Source: Aminipila sp963524205
Lineage (GTDB): Bacteria; Bacillota; Clostridia; Peptostreptococcales; Anaerovoracaceae
Assembly (NCBI GenBank): GCA_963524205.1
Contig: CAURED010000002.1
Coordinates: forward strand, 1-64,000
Reading direction: 5' to 3'
DNA: 64,000 nucleotides
Shown: positions 42,882 to 51,812 of the stretch, piece by piece
Numbering within the stretch: position 1 is the first letter of the stretch
Layout of the letters: the number at the start of each line of letters is the position of its first letter
Position numbers and translations under genes: made by a program
Notes under the pieces: generated by a model
What the model saw: the letters and a program-made list of their open reading frames with translations, nothing else
Told to the model about the DNA's origin: nothing
Databases searched by the model: none

Positions 42882-45272
42882 TTATTTACCATCATATCCT
42901 AAATAGTATATTGCATTGGCCATCATACCATTTGTTGCATGATTATAATATCTGAAAGTTGGAACAATGCCAAACAATACTGCGTCATAATCAGGTGTAT
43001 CATCATGAACGATAGCATAAGCCCCTGCTATTTGCTGGGGTTCTGCCCAGAATCCAGCCTTATACATGTCTTCACCCTTGCCATAGCTTCCGCTTACAAC
43101 AACCTGGCTATTATTAATAGCCGCAACCCACATAGGCTTAAATGCAAATATTATTTCATTCTTCCCATAATTGTAAGTAATAGGATCAGACTTTTTAGCA
43201 TCAAATGTACAAATACCATTTTCTGCAGTTTGTGAATCATCTTCGCCTATGAAATCCATTACAACATCTAACTTATCTATTTCCTGGTTTAACATGGCGC
43301 CTGCATAACCTGCACCAATATAGTCATGATTCTTTGCAAATTTAACCAGATTTTCTATTCCTCTTGAATCTAATGACCAAGTTGTGCCAGAAGCATCATA
43401 GCTGTCTTTCCATAAACCTTGACTGCCTGACAATACTAATGCCTGAAAACCATTTTTATCTAAGTCATATCCATGATTTATAGCGTTGTAAGAAATCTCT
43501 GTTACATTAAACCCAAGTTCTCTCATAGCAGAAAAAGTTCCACCATCTTCTTCAACAATAGCAATTTTCTTTAGCATTAAAGGTTGAAATGTTGCTTTTG
43601 TTTCACCAATTCCAACAATATTGACCATGTTTTTACTTGCTAAATCTTTCAGTTTTTCTGCAACACCTGATTGTGCAGGAATGACAAAGGTTCCTGAAGG
43701 ATATTTAGAAACCATGTCCTTTGATCTATAAACTTTGAAACCCTCTTTTACAAGAGTATTTGCCACAAGGTATGCAGCATCATTTTCAACAGGCATTATA
43801 TAGTTTACACCTGCACCTTCGTTAAAACTTCCAACTGGAGCTAATACTTCGGTTACGTTTTTAGTTTCTGAATTAAATTCAGACTGAACTGCGGGTGCAT
43901 CAAATCCATTTAACAAAGGAAAAGAATACGCCGAAATATCATACATTTGACTTGCCAATTTAGTTACATCTTCGCCTTGCCAAAGCATGGTATTTGCAAG
44001 CCCTCTAAGTCCCTGATGCATAGGAACAATAAAAGTTCCCGCTGGATATTTAACCCCGCCAGCCGTAAAAGCTGCTGATGCCTGCTGTACAATAATACCG
44101 TTATCCAGTAAATGCTGAACCATTTCATAAGCTTCATAAATGTCCTTCTGTTGTTCCTTGTTTGAAGGAATGATATAAGCATAAGGAAAATCTACATCAT
44201 TTTCAACTTCTATACCCTGAACTCCTCTATTAAAAATCTCAAATTGATTTGTCATTAATGTTGCTTTATTCTTTGCTGCATATTGCAGAGATGCATAGCA
44301 AGCTGCAAAATCAGCATTTATGCTATCCTGATCAGCATACTTAATTTCGAGAGTATGACTGATTGTTCCGAAATACATAAAATATTGAGGAGTGAAAATA
44401 GGTGGATAATCATCCCAGCCATCATCCCAGATTTCTGCTGGTATATCAACATCCCACCCAGTTGCTTCCTTCATAGCCGCAGCCATATATTTAGCATGTG
44501 GTAATAAGCTTTTTGCTAATAAATCATATTCATAATTAGGATTATGCGGAATAGTACATGGTTCAAGTAAAATATTATCTGTTGTCATGAATCCGTGTAA
44601 GTCAAGCATTGTTGTTGGATACCAAGCGGTGGCAACATTCTTGACTATGGCCTGAGTTTCAGGCTGGCTTTGTGTTATGTAGTCTCTGTTCATGTCAACA
44701 CCGGCTGCATTTTCACGGACGCCTGAGGCTCTTCCATCAGGATTCTGAACTACATTAATCAAAACCACGCAATTCTTTAAAATACCCTGTACCTCAGCAC
44801 TTTTGTCCGTAGTAAGTTTTTCTATAAGTTTTATAACTCCATCAACACCAGGAGTTTCATTTCCATGAATAGACGCATTGAAAAATACAGGTACTTTGTA
44901 ATCAGTATTCTTCTTTATATAATCCATGGCTGCCTGAGGATTTTTTACTGCATTCTCCATAAAATCTTTATGTTTTTGTAGATTTTGCATTCCATCCCCA
45001 TCTGTTAATGTTACTAGATAAAGGTCCCTGCCCTGGTTGGTCTGTCCGATTATCTGATAGTCCATAATCTTGGAGTTTTTATCTTTTATTTCTTTAAGCT
45101 TTGAACCAATTTCTGAATATAGAATTTGATTTCTCGGTAATGGCTTTTCATAAGAATCACCTTGGTTGGTCGTTATAGTGGATGACCCTGCATAGCCAAA
45201 GCTTATTGTACCCATTATTAGTGTCAAAGCTAATGCTGCTGAAAATAATTGGGATAATCTGTCTCTCTTCAT
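42882..45272 (-). CDS. Secreted M14 zinc carboxypeptidase, large two-domain form
   Basis: 796 residues. The signal peptide is ~1-28 (LFSAALALTLIMGTISFGYA). The M14 domain spans ~45-360 with zinc ligands H136/E139 (SIHGNETPG) and H226 (LDLHGF), and a candidate catalytic Glu in SHTLEIKY. The C-terminal half (~480-796; KKIAIVEEDGGTFSAMRELG, VLSGSQGL) resembles a glutamine-amidotransferase-like fold without a clear catalytic Cys, as in other large M14 peptidases. It is probably an extracellular peptidase that feeds amino-acid fermentation. Confidence 0.88.
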   Translation of the reverse strand: MKRDRLSQLFSAALALTLIMGTISFGYAGSSTITTNQGDSYEKPLPRNQILYSEIGSKLKEIKDKNSKIMDYQIIGQTNQGRDLYLVTLTDGDGMQNLQKHKDFMENAVKNPQAAMDYIKKNTDYKVPVFFNASIHGNETPGVDGVIKLIEKLTTDKSAEVQGILKNCVVLINVVQNPDGRASGVRENAAGVDMNRDYITQSQPETQAIVKNVATAWYPTTMLDLHGFMTTDNILLEPCTIPHNPNYEYDLLAKSLLPHAKYMAAAMKEATGWDVDIPAEIWDDGWDDYPPIFTPQYFMYFGTISHTLEIKYADQDSINADFAACYASLQYAAKNKATLMTNQFEIFNRGVQGIEVENDVDFPYAYIIPSNKEQQKDIYEAYEMVQHLLDNGIIVQQASAAFTAGGVKYPAGTFIVPMHQGLRGLANTMLWQGEDVTKLASQMYDISAYSFPLLNGFDAPAVQSEFNSETKNVTEVLAPVGSFNEGAGVNYIMPVENDAAYLVANTLVKEGFKVYRSKDMVSKYPSGTFVIPAQSGVAEKLKDLASKNMVNIVGIGETKATFQPLMLKKIAIVEEDGGTFSAMRELGFNVTEISYNAINHGYDLDKNGFQALVLSGSQGLWKDSYDASGTTWSLDSRGIENLVKFAKNHDYIGAGYAGAMLNQEIDKLDVVMDFIGEDDSQTAENGICTFDAKKSDPITYNYGKNEIIFAFKPMWVAAINNSQVVVSGSYGKGEDMYKAGFWAEPQQIAGAYAIVHDDTPDYDAVLFGIVPTFRYYNHATNGMMANAIYYLGYDGK

Positions 45273-45390
45273 CGATTCTCACACTCCTTTTTTATTTTGT
45301 CTGTATACAATATTCTGTTAGGAATGCTTTTATTCTGCCATATCAAGGGGAAATTGTCAAAGTTTTCTTAATCTTTAATTATTTTTACAA

Positions 45391-47214
45391 CTATTCCAGA
45401 ACAGCAGTTATAATAGTCATATCATCCCTTTCCCTTATTCCATATGCTTCGATAGCTCTATTCATAATTAAATCGGATATGGTTTGTGGATCCGTTGACT
45501 TAATACCGCTAATAACTTCTTTCAACCAGTTCATTTCCAAATCAAGCCGGTTTGCATCGGATACTCCGTCAGAAATCATAATAATCTGGTCACCTGGGCG
45601 CAGCCGCACATTAATGAAGTCAATGTGCAGGCCGTCAACAATGCCCATTGGCAGAGCAGCCATCTTAACGGCAGCCACCTTATCACCACGTTTGATAAAG
45701 GTGGCTGCTGCGCCTATTTTAAATAATCTGAGCTTTCCACCCAGTTTGTCTATCAATGCCAAATCTACAGTTGAGAAAATTTCATCATCTTCCTGCTGCA
45801 GCAAAATGTTATTAACTGTTTTTAACGCCAATTTTACATCAAAACCTGAACTAATTAAATCCATCAACGTAGATACTGCCAGACTGCTTTCTGCTGAAGC
45901 TGCCTTTCCTTTACCCATACCGTCACTAATTAATATACCATACTCATTTTTAGAAATATCTTTATACTGAAAACTATCTCCTGAAACTCCTGCAATCTGC
46001 CCATAAGCAGAATGTCCAATTTTAATGTTAAATCTCGGCTGTGGTTCTATCCAGGAGGTTCCATGGTTAATGGATTCCATTTCATTTTTCAAACTTTCCG
46101 TAACCTGAGCCATTCCCCTGAATTGATAGGATATGATTGACCGATTACTCCTGGCATTTCCATAAAGGTTTGCTAATCGGTCAAAGTTACGATAGTGCTC
46201 GTCCAGAACCTTTACAATCTGATCCTTTGCCTCCATTTCAGAATGAGCATTCTCTTTTTTAATTATAGAAAATACTTTTCTTATCTCCATTAAACTCCTT
46301 CTTGGAATTAGAGCCATTACAGCGGATGCTGCAAGTGGCTCATAAGGAGGAATAAATAATTCAGGATAAGTAGTTATCATGCCTAAAACTAAACAGGCAC
46401 CGCTAAAGCAAACCGCTGCCATAGCCTTGCTCTCTTGTGAAAATACACCGGCAGTAAATCCTCCTGCCAAAAATACCATTACAATAGCAGGTGTAAAACC
46501 TGTGCTCAATATAACACAAATTGCAGAACTTGTCCCAGCTATAAGTCCTGCTCCTATACCACCACAATAGCCAAATAATAATGTAAAGAACAACCCTCCC
46601 ATCAAAGGTAGTGATGCCTTTGATGGATCTAATCCCCACACTCCAGTTCCGCACAGTATCAGAACCATTACCGCTGCTGTGGAACCTATAGCTTTTTCTG
46701 CACCAAGTTCACTTCTTTTATGTACCTTTATTTCGCTATGCTTAATAAGCTTAGCAAATGAAAAGAAATTGTTAAACGTGAAAATAAGCACAAAAATTAA
46801 AATCACTTCTGCCAATAGCATAAAAATGCTTAATCTGTAAAACATGTGCTTTAATATGTAATATGAACAGTTACAGCTTATTGCTATTATAGCTGCTATT
46901 ACTGCTCTTGCTGGTAAATCAATCCTACGATTTCCAAACACCGTGAATACTATAGCACTTACCAACAATGCTGCTATGTCACCATAAAATAAATAATTAC
47001 TGCCATAATAGGTTATACTTCCTAATAGCATAGGTATCACTAAATATAGATTCAGCCTATTTCTATACATAAGCACCGTCACAAATGCGATTCCACAAGG
47101 AAATAAACTATTTAAAACCACTACCCTGCATATAAGAAATGACATAGCCACCAATCCAGCTATTTGAGCCAGTCCAGTAGCCACCCTATCTCGTGACCTT
47201 ACCATTTCCATCAT
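45391..47214 (-). CDS. SpoIIE-like membrane PP2C phosphatase
   Basis: 607 residues. There are about ten N-terminal membrane helices (~13-300), a short coiled linker, and a C-terminal PP2C (SpoIIE) domain with GVSGDSFQYKD, LISDGMGKGKAA, MISDGVSDAN and a closing RDDMTIITAVLE. In sporulation SpoIIE dephosphorylates the anti-anti-sigma factor SpoIIAA to activate sigma-F. The gene is about 200 residues shorter than B. subtilis SpoIIE, the loss falling in the central regulatory region. Position upstream of tilS-ftsH is the conserved spoIIE locus. I infer an ortholog but keep 'like' because of the shortening. Confidence 0.87.
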   Translation of the reverse strand: MMEMVRSRDRVATGLAQIAGLVAMSFLICRVVVLNSLFPCGIAFVTVLMYRNRLNLYLVIPMLLGSITYYGSNYLFYGDIAALLVSAIVFTVFGNRRIDLPARAVIAAIIAISCNCSYYILKHMFYRLSIFMLLAEVILIFVLIFTFNNFFSFAKLIKHSEIKVHKRSELGAEKAIGSTAAVMVLILCGTGVWGLDPSKASLPLMGGLFFTLLFGYCGGIGAGLIAGTSSAICVILSTGFTPAIVMVFLAGGFTAGVFSQESKAMAAVCFSGACLVLGMITTYPELFIPPYEPLAASAVMALIPRRSLMEIRKVFSIIKKENAHSEMEAKDQIVKVLDEHYRNFDRLANLYGNARSNRSIISYQFRGMAQVTESLKNEMESINHGTSWIEPQPRFNIKIGHSAYGQIAGVSGDSFQYKDISKNEYGILISDGMGKGKAASAESSLAVSTLMDLISSGFDVKLALKTVNNILLQQEDDEIFSTVDLALIDKLGGKLRLFKIGAAATFIKRGDKVAAVKMAALPMGIVDGLHIDFINVRLRPGDQIIMISDGVSDANRLDLEMNWLKEVISGIKSTDPQTISDLIMNRAIEAYGIRERDDMTIITAVLE

Positions 47215-47272
47215 TACACCCCCGCCTAATCTGCTCCCGCAATAACATGTCCAAAATTGACTTTATTGTTAC

Positions 47273-47306
47273 ATTATAGCTGTGGGGAAGAGTAAAATTT
47301 GTCCAA
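47273..47306 (-). promoter_or_regulatory. Long-spacer promoter before spoIIE-like gene
   Basis: Minus strand TTGGAC (47301-47306), 22-base spacer, perfect TATAAT (47273-47278). B. subtilis spoIIE and spoIIG have sigma-A promoters with 21-22-base spacers activated by Spo0A-P. A weak 0A-box-like TGTCGGA lies at 47351-47357. The spacer match is striking, but the 0A box is imperfect. Confidence 0.5.
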
Positions 47307-47363
47307 TCATGTAGTGAATACTTTAAAACGTTCTATTTTTTTGCCTATTTTCCGACAGTTAAT

Positions 47364-47410
47364 GAAAAAAAAGACTTGTTTGCGAGTATTTTTTCTCGAA
47401 ACAAGTCTTA
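47364..47410 (-). terminator. Intrinsic terminator after the SLH-protein gene
   Basis: AAGACTTGTTTcGAG/CTCGcAAACAAGTCTT-type long hairpin with an inner CGAG/CTCG step, ending in T8 on the minus strand, 18 bases past the stop. Confidence 0.88.
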
Positions 47411-47427
47411 TCCCTTTATTTTGTTTT

Positions 47428-49476
47428 CTATTTTTTATTCAATATATTATAGATCACAACAGCTGTCTCTGAATGAGATAAAGTATTACTGCCATTAAAT
47501 CTTCCTTTTGAGTCACCCTTCATTATACCAAGTGCATACACTGCTGAAGCATAACCCAGATAAGCTTTGTCAACTTTATCCGTATACATATTTTTAAATA
47601 CGGAAGACTCTTTTGCCAGCTTGTCGACGCCAAGATATCGGGCAATATATTTTGCTGCCTCTTGTCGTGTTATTTCTGCGTTTGCATTAATTTCCTCTTT
47701 AGTGATAAGGTCATTGTTAACTAGCATTTTATAGAACTCATCATCATCCGTATAATAGTTCTGTTCAGGTGAATATAAATATCTAAAAAACTCAATCTGT
47801 GTAGTAGCGGCCTTTGGTGCAAATTTATCACCTTTCAGATAATAACCATTGTTCTTTAATTCTTTTATAGTCTTTTCTGCCCAATTTCCAGCTATATCCG
47901 TATACGATGCAGAGTCCGAATCATTATAAGCCTCTCCCCTATAATCCACACGTACTCCTTTAAACGCGTCAATAATATATGTTCCATCTTTCTGGAAATC
48001 ATAGACTAAAGCAACTTTCCCGTCAGTATCCTTTGTATATACTAATCCGAAGTTCCCAAGGTTAGCTGCTATATCAAAAGCTTTCTCTTTTTCTATAGCT
48101 CCGTTTAATTTAGGGAAAGTTACGTTTTCATACCAAGTTCTTGAATAAGAAATCACGGTTCCATTTGACTTGTGAACTGAAATAAAGACTGAATTATCGT
48201 CAAAGTTTATTCCATTCTCCTGCCTTGTATATACAAAATTATAATCGCTGTATTTATTGTCTATTGTGTTTTCATTTGTCCAGACAAGTTGTTGCTTTTT
48301 ATCAACGCAAACTTTATCCAAAAAACTCTCTGCTATTGTTTTTGCTTTCTCTAATCCAATGTCGTTCTTTGAATTATCATCTACACTACAATTAAAACCA
48401 ATTAAAGTTCCAGATTTCGCATCTAATGTTACAAAATCCTTTTCGTAATTTAAATACCACATATATTCCTGATTTGGTCCCCAATCCTTTCTCAAGGCTG
48501 ATGACACAAGTTTCTGGCTGCCAATAGAACTAATCATGTTTCTAGCAATTTTATCTGCCTGAGTTTTATCAATTAAATTTTGAGTTCTTTGAATTTCCTT
48601 CAATTCTTCTTCCGAATATTCTATTTCGCCTGCTTGGCTATCAGTCGACAGAACTTGTTTCCCTGTACCTTTGTCTACGGCATTTCTATATATCACATAA
48701 TCATTGTAAAGCTTTATGATTTTTCCTGTATTAGCATCTATTGCTCTATTGGATCCGTCTGTTTCATAAGCTGCAAATAATTTTAATGTTTTTTTAGAAT
48801 AATTATAATCTGCAAAATATTTTAATTCTGGACCAAGTTCTGAAAGATATATCTTCTTTGCTTCTTCCTTAGTAATGGTCTTTTCTTTTGAAGGATACTC
48901 TGTAATTGATAAATCCTTCACTTCCGAGTTGCAATTGTAACTTGAAAGCTTCCCTGCATACTTATTTATTCCTATGCTTGCGCTAACAAAATCGCAAGGT
49001 ATATCATTAACATATAATCTATAGGTAAACGTATAATCCTGCCCATAATCATTAACCAAGTTATCCTCTAGCTTGTAGCTGCCCGTAGTATTTGGAATTA
49101 ATTTCTGCAGATAACCTGTTGCAATTTTTTCCGCTTGTGCTTTTGTTATTTTAGCTAATCCCTTCGCTTCAAATTCTGGCACATAAGAATAATAAGAAGT
49201 AATCATGCCTTTATCAGTCACAGTTGCTGAAACATTGGAAGAATGTTCTGCATCTGACCAGTTCAACTGCATCATACTGCCATTATCATTTCCCTCATCA
49301 TAATAATATTGAAATTCACTTAATGTCTCCGGTATTTCTATCACTTTTTTAACTGCTGCAATAGCCTTTGTTAATTGTGTGCTATCAGTAGTTCCAGCAA
49401 AAGTTACCGTAGCTGTAGTGGCTACGGCTGACATTATCAAAGTAAATACCATAATCGCACTTAATAATTTTTTCAT
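47428..49476 (-). CDS. Secreted YcdB/YcdC-repeat protein with S-layer homology domains
   Basis: 682 residues. The signal peptide is ~1-28 (LLSAIMVFTLIMSAVATTATVTFAG). Two to three PepSY-like YcdB/YcdC repeats follow (~30-520), recognisable by recurring 'ItKaqAekIAtgyLqk' helices and 'G.l.syn' strands. Three SLH domains (~525-682: TDIAGNWAEKTIKELKNNGY, then a degenerate one, then AVYALGIMKGDSKGRFNG) would bind secondary cell-wall polymer. The function of the repeats is unknown. It is monocistronic with a strong terminator. It indicates that the organism has a secondary cell-wall polymer or an S-layer. Confidence 0.85.
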   Translation of the reverse strand: MKKLLSAIMVFTLIMSAVATTATVTFAGTTDSTQLTKAIAAVKKVIEIPETLSEFQYYYDEGNDNGSMMQLNWSDAEHSSNVSATVTDKGMITSYYSYVPEFEAKGLAKITKAQAEKIATGYLQKLIPNTTGSYKLEDNLVNDYGQDYTFTYRLYVNDIPCDFVSASIGINKYAGKLSSYNCNSEVKDLSITEYPSKEKTITKEEAKKIYLSELGPELKYFADYNYSKKTLKLFAAYETDGSNRAIDANTGKIIKLYNDYVIYRNAVDKGTGKQVLSTDSQAGEIEYSEEELKEIQRTQNLIDKTQADKIARNMISSIGSQKLVSSALRKDWGPNQEYMWYLNYEKDFVTLDAKSGTLIGFNCSVDDNSKNDIGLEKAKTIAESFLDKVCVDKKQQLVWTNENTIDNKYSDYNFVYTRQENGINFDDNSVFISVHKSNGTVISYSRTWYENVTFPKLNGAIEKEKAFDIAANLGNFGLVYTKDTDGKVALVYDFQKDGTYIIDAFKGVRVDYRGEAYNDSDSASYTDIAGNWAEKTIKELKNNGYYLKGDKFAPKAATTQIEFFRYLYSPEQNYYTDDDEFYKMLVNNDLITKEEINANAEITRQEAAKYIARYLGVDKLAKESSVFKNMYTDKVDKAYLGYASAVYALGIMKGDSKGRFNGSNTLSHSETAVVIYNILNKK

Positions 49477-49563
49477 ATTCCCCTCCTGTAATAATTATTT
49501 AGATACTATTATGACCCTATATTTTTCTAATTTGTTCCATAATTTAATATTATTTTTTCTAAT

Positions 49564-50394
49564 TTATTTTATTCCAAAAAATCTTTTTGCATTTTGACAA
49601 GTAATTGTTACTACATCTTCATACTCCATCTCCTTAATTTCTGCTATTTTTCTAGCAGTGTACTCCACATAAGGAGACATATTTTGTCTACCTCGAAAGG
49701 GTTCCGGTGTTAAATAGGGTGCATCGGTTTCTACTAATAAAAATTCAATTGGAATATTTTGAACCACTTCAACTCCCTTTCGTGCATTCTTGTAAGTAAT
49801 TGGGCCTGCCACAGATAATGTAGCCCCCAATTTTATATATTGCTGCCCTATCTCCCTGCTCCCTGAAAAACAGTGCAGTAAAACTCTGGCATCCGGCAAC
49901 ATTTCACTGTTAGGACCTGGTCTCTTAGGAAACCAGCTCAAACGCTCATTGGAGAAGGCCCCTTCTTCTCTAAGAATAGTCATAACTAATTCATCCGCTT
50001 CTCTGGAATGTATTACAATTGGCATTTTTAATTCATTGGCAAGCTGTATCTGTCTTCTAAACCACTCCTCCTGAACATCTCTTTCAGAAAAATCATAGTG
50101 AAAATCAAGTCCAATTTCTCCGATTGCCATAACTTTATTTTTCTTTGCTAATCCTTTTATCATCATTAGCTGCATATCATCCATATCTTTTGTATCATGT
50201 GGATGACATCCTACTACAGCATAGCACCATGGATATTTTTCCGCGTGTTTTACAGCTAATGCAGAGCTTTCTAAATTAAAGCCCACATCCATTACATAAG
50301 CAACCTCTGATGCTTCTATTTTTTCAATTAAAGCTTGCCTGTCTTCTTCTGTAAGAGTTTCATTGTTTATATGTGTATGTGAATCAAATAACAT
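49564..50394 (-). CDS. tatD: TatD-family metal-dependent DNase
   Basis: 276-residue TIM-barrel metallohydrolase. Metal-site motifs: LFDSHTHINNE, GEIGLDFHYDF, PIVIHSREA, VLLHCFSGS, and LLVETDAPYLTPEPFRG. It is a 3'-5' exonuclease/DNase in known members. ATG 50394 follows GGAGG; the in-frame GTG at 50406 lies in that site. In many Firmicutes tatD follows metG; here metG is about 6 kb away with other genes between, which suggests a local rearrangement. Confidence 0.93.
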   Translation of the reverse strand: MLFDSHTHINNETLTEEDRQALIEKIEASEVAYVMDVGFNLESSALAVKHAEKYPWCYAVVGCHPHDTKDMDDMQLMMIKGLAKKNKVMAIGEIGLDFHYDFSERDVQEEWFRRQIQLANELKMPIVIHSREADELVMTILREEGAFSNERLSWFPKRPGPNSEMLPDARVLLHCFSGSREIGQQYIKLGATLSVAGPITYKNARKGVEVVQNIPIEFLLVETDAPYLTPEPFRGRQNMSPYVEYTARKIAEIKEMEYEDVVTITCQNAKRFFGIK

Positions 50395-50455
50395 TTTTAC
50401 CTCCACCTTGTCCTCATAAGTTATAAAATCTGCCTCCTTATATTACCACTTTTGC

Positions 50456-50863
50456 TTATCCATGTCTTAAATCATTTAAAAAATATGTAGTAAATCCTAT
50501 TGCGAGCATTGTACTTCCAAGTACTCCATACGCTATTACATATTCAGAGGCTGTTCCTGCAATCTCAAAAATGCCCATTAACATACTTCCTATAGTAAGA
50601 GTGGCAACTCCAGAATTGTAAATGTTAAATGAAAAACGAGATATGTTTTTGGCTTTTGGAATAAATAGAATAGCTCCATAAAACGTCATTCCTAAAATAA
50701 GGGGACATAAAAACATATATGTCATATAAAAGGACTGGACCCCATGACCAAAATGGTTGTATGTAACAGCAAACAATACACAGAAAACTGTTGTTATTGT
50801 CATTCCATAAAAACCTTTAACTAAGTTTGTTTTTTCCTTAATATCCAATATATACAATATCAC
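50456..50863 (-). CDS. Four-helix membrane protein of unknown function
   Basis: ~135 residues with four predicted membrane helices (TITTVFCVLFAVTY, MTYMFLCPLILGMTFYGAIL, VATLTIGSMLMGIF, VIAYGVLGSTMLAIGFTTYF). I recognise no family. The start is uncertain. The first GTG (50863) is only 3 bases from GGAGG; a TTG at 50857 has better spacing (9). Both overlap the preceding phosphodiester-glycosidase gene, implying translational coupling. By context it belongs to a surface-glycan operon and could be a partner of the fused glycosyltransferase-GtrA protein. Confidence 0.72.
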   Translation of the reverse strand: MILYILDIKEKTNLVKGFYGMTITTVFCVLFAVTYNHFGHGVQSFYMTYMFLCPLILGMTFYGAILFIPKAKNISRFSFNIYNSGVATLTIGSMLMGIFEIAGTASEYVIAYGVLGSTMLAIGFTTYFLNDLRHG

Positions 50864-51812
50864 TCACCTCCCGTTCGCCTGATTTTCTTCCATCTGTAGG
50901 GTTATTTATTACTTTTCCATTAAAATACATTGTTGAAGAACCGCCACCATCTAAATTATATGCTTCAGTACAGCCATAATTTTTCATTAATTCTCCAAGC
51001 TGGTAAAGTGTTAATCCTTCGTTTTCTTCCGTTCTTCCATCAGAAACCACCATTACATAATGTAGGGGAGTAATCATTCCAATTGCCGTTCGGGGATTAC
51101 TTGTTTTAGCCTGCTCAACTTCTTCATTTTGACTGACAACCAAATTTCCATCCTTAATTAATCCCGGCCCAAAAGAAAATATTTGTACTGCACCTGTCTC
51201 TAATAAATTATTTGCATCTTGTTGACTTTCAGTTATAATATCACAATTACCATCATTGTAAATTACAAATGATTGGTCATCAGAATTACCATAGTTATTG
51301 CGGTACAAAGTTCCATTGCGCAACACATACCCATAATTCCTAAAACCATAGTAATCACCATTTATTGCAAGAATGGCATTATTTTGTTTTGCCATGTCCG
51401 AAGTTGTTTGTTTTATATTTCTTCCATAGGAATTATCTGCAAATGCAGACTTTAAATAGGCTACGTTGCTCACTTGAATATCTGCAATATATACGGTAGT
51501 ATTTTGCACCCGTTGTTGTGTCACGTTAATGCTAATATTATCATCCTTGTATTGCGTTTCTTCAATAGCTGCTGTTGTTGACTCTGTTTCTTTAATTGCC
51601 TCAGCACTTGATTTTGTCTCTTCGTTACTACTTGAATATACACCACTGTCTTTCAAATTAGAAATTTGTGTGGATTTTATAACAAAGGTGTTTAGCAGTA
51701 CGAACGCTGTAAAACTTATTAAGATTATCCCATATGTAATTACCCACCAATATGGGGGTTTTGGGCCTTTAATATCTAATCTGTTTTTCATATTTTTCCA
51801 ACTTTCTAGCAT
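50838..51812 (-). CDS. Phosphodiester glycosidase (NAGPA domain) membrane protein
   Basis: 324 residues. One N-terminal helix (~22-44, WVITYGIILISFTAFVLLNTF), then a Ser/Thr/Glu-rich linker, then the NAGPA/phosphodiester-glycosidase domain (~95-324) with AILAINGDYYGFRNYGYVLRNG, RTAIGMITPLHYVMVVSDGR, and AYNLDGGGSSTMYFNGK. Family members act on GlcNAc-1-phosphodiesters in lysosomal tags or cell-wall and exopolysaccharides. It overlaps the stop of the upstream glycosyltransferase by 7 bases, so the three genes are coupled. Surface-polymer editing is the likely role. Confidence 0.85.
   Translation of the reverse strand: MLESWKNMKNRLDIKGPKPPYWWVITYGIILISFTAFVLLNTFVIKSTQISNLKDSGVYSSSNEETKSSAEAIKETESTTAAIEETQYKDDNISINVTQQRVQNTTVYIADIQVSNVAYLKSAFADNSYGRNIKQTTSDMAKQNNAILAINGDYYGFRNYGYVLRNGTLYRNNYGNSDDQSFVIYNDGNCDIITESQQDANNLLETGAVQIFSFGPGLIKDGNLVVSQNEEVEQAKTSNPRTAIGMITPLHYVMVVSDGRTEENEGLTLYQLGELMKNYGCTEAYNLDGGGSSTMYFNGKVINNPTDGRKSGEREVSDIVYIGY

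Noticed and set aside
45182..45970. Plus-strand open frame of 262 codons
   Set aside because: It mirrors the spoIIE-like PP2C domain and the M14 signal peptide region, both of which have convincing motifs; it shows none.
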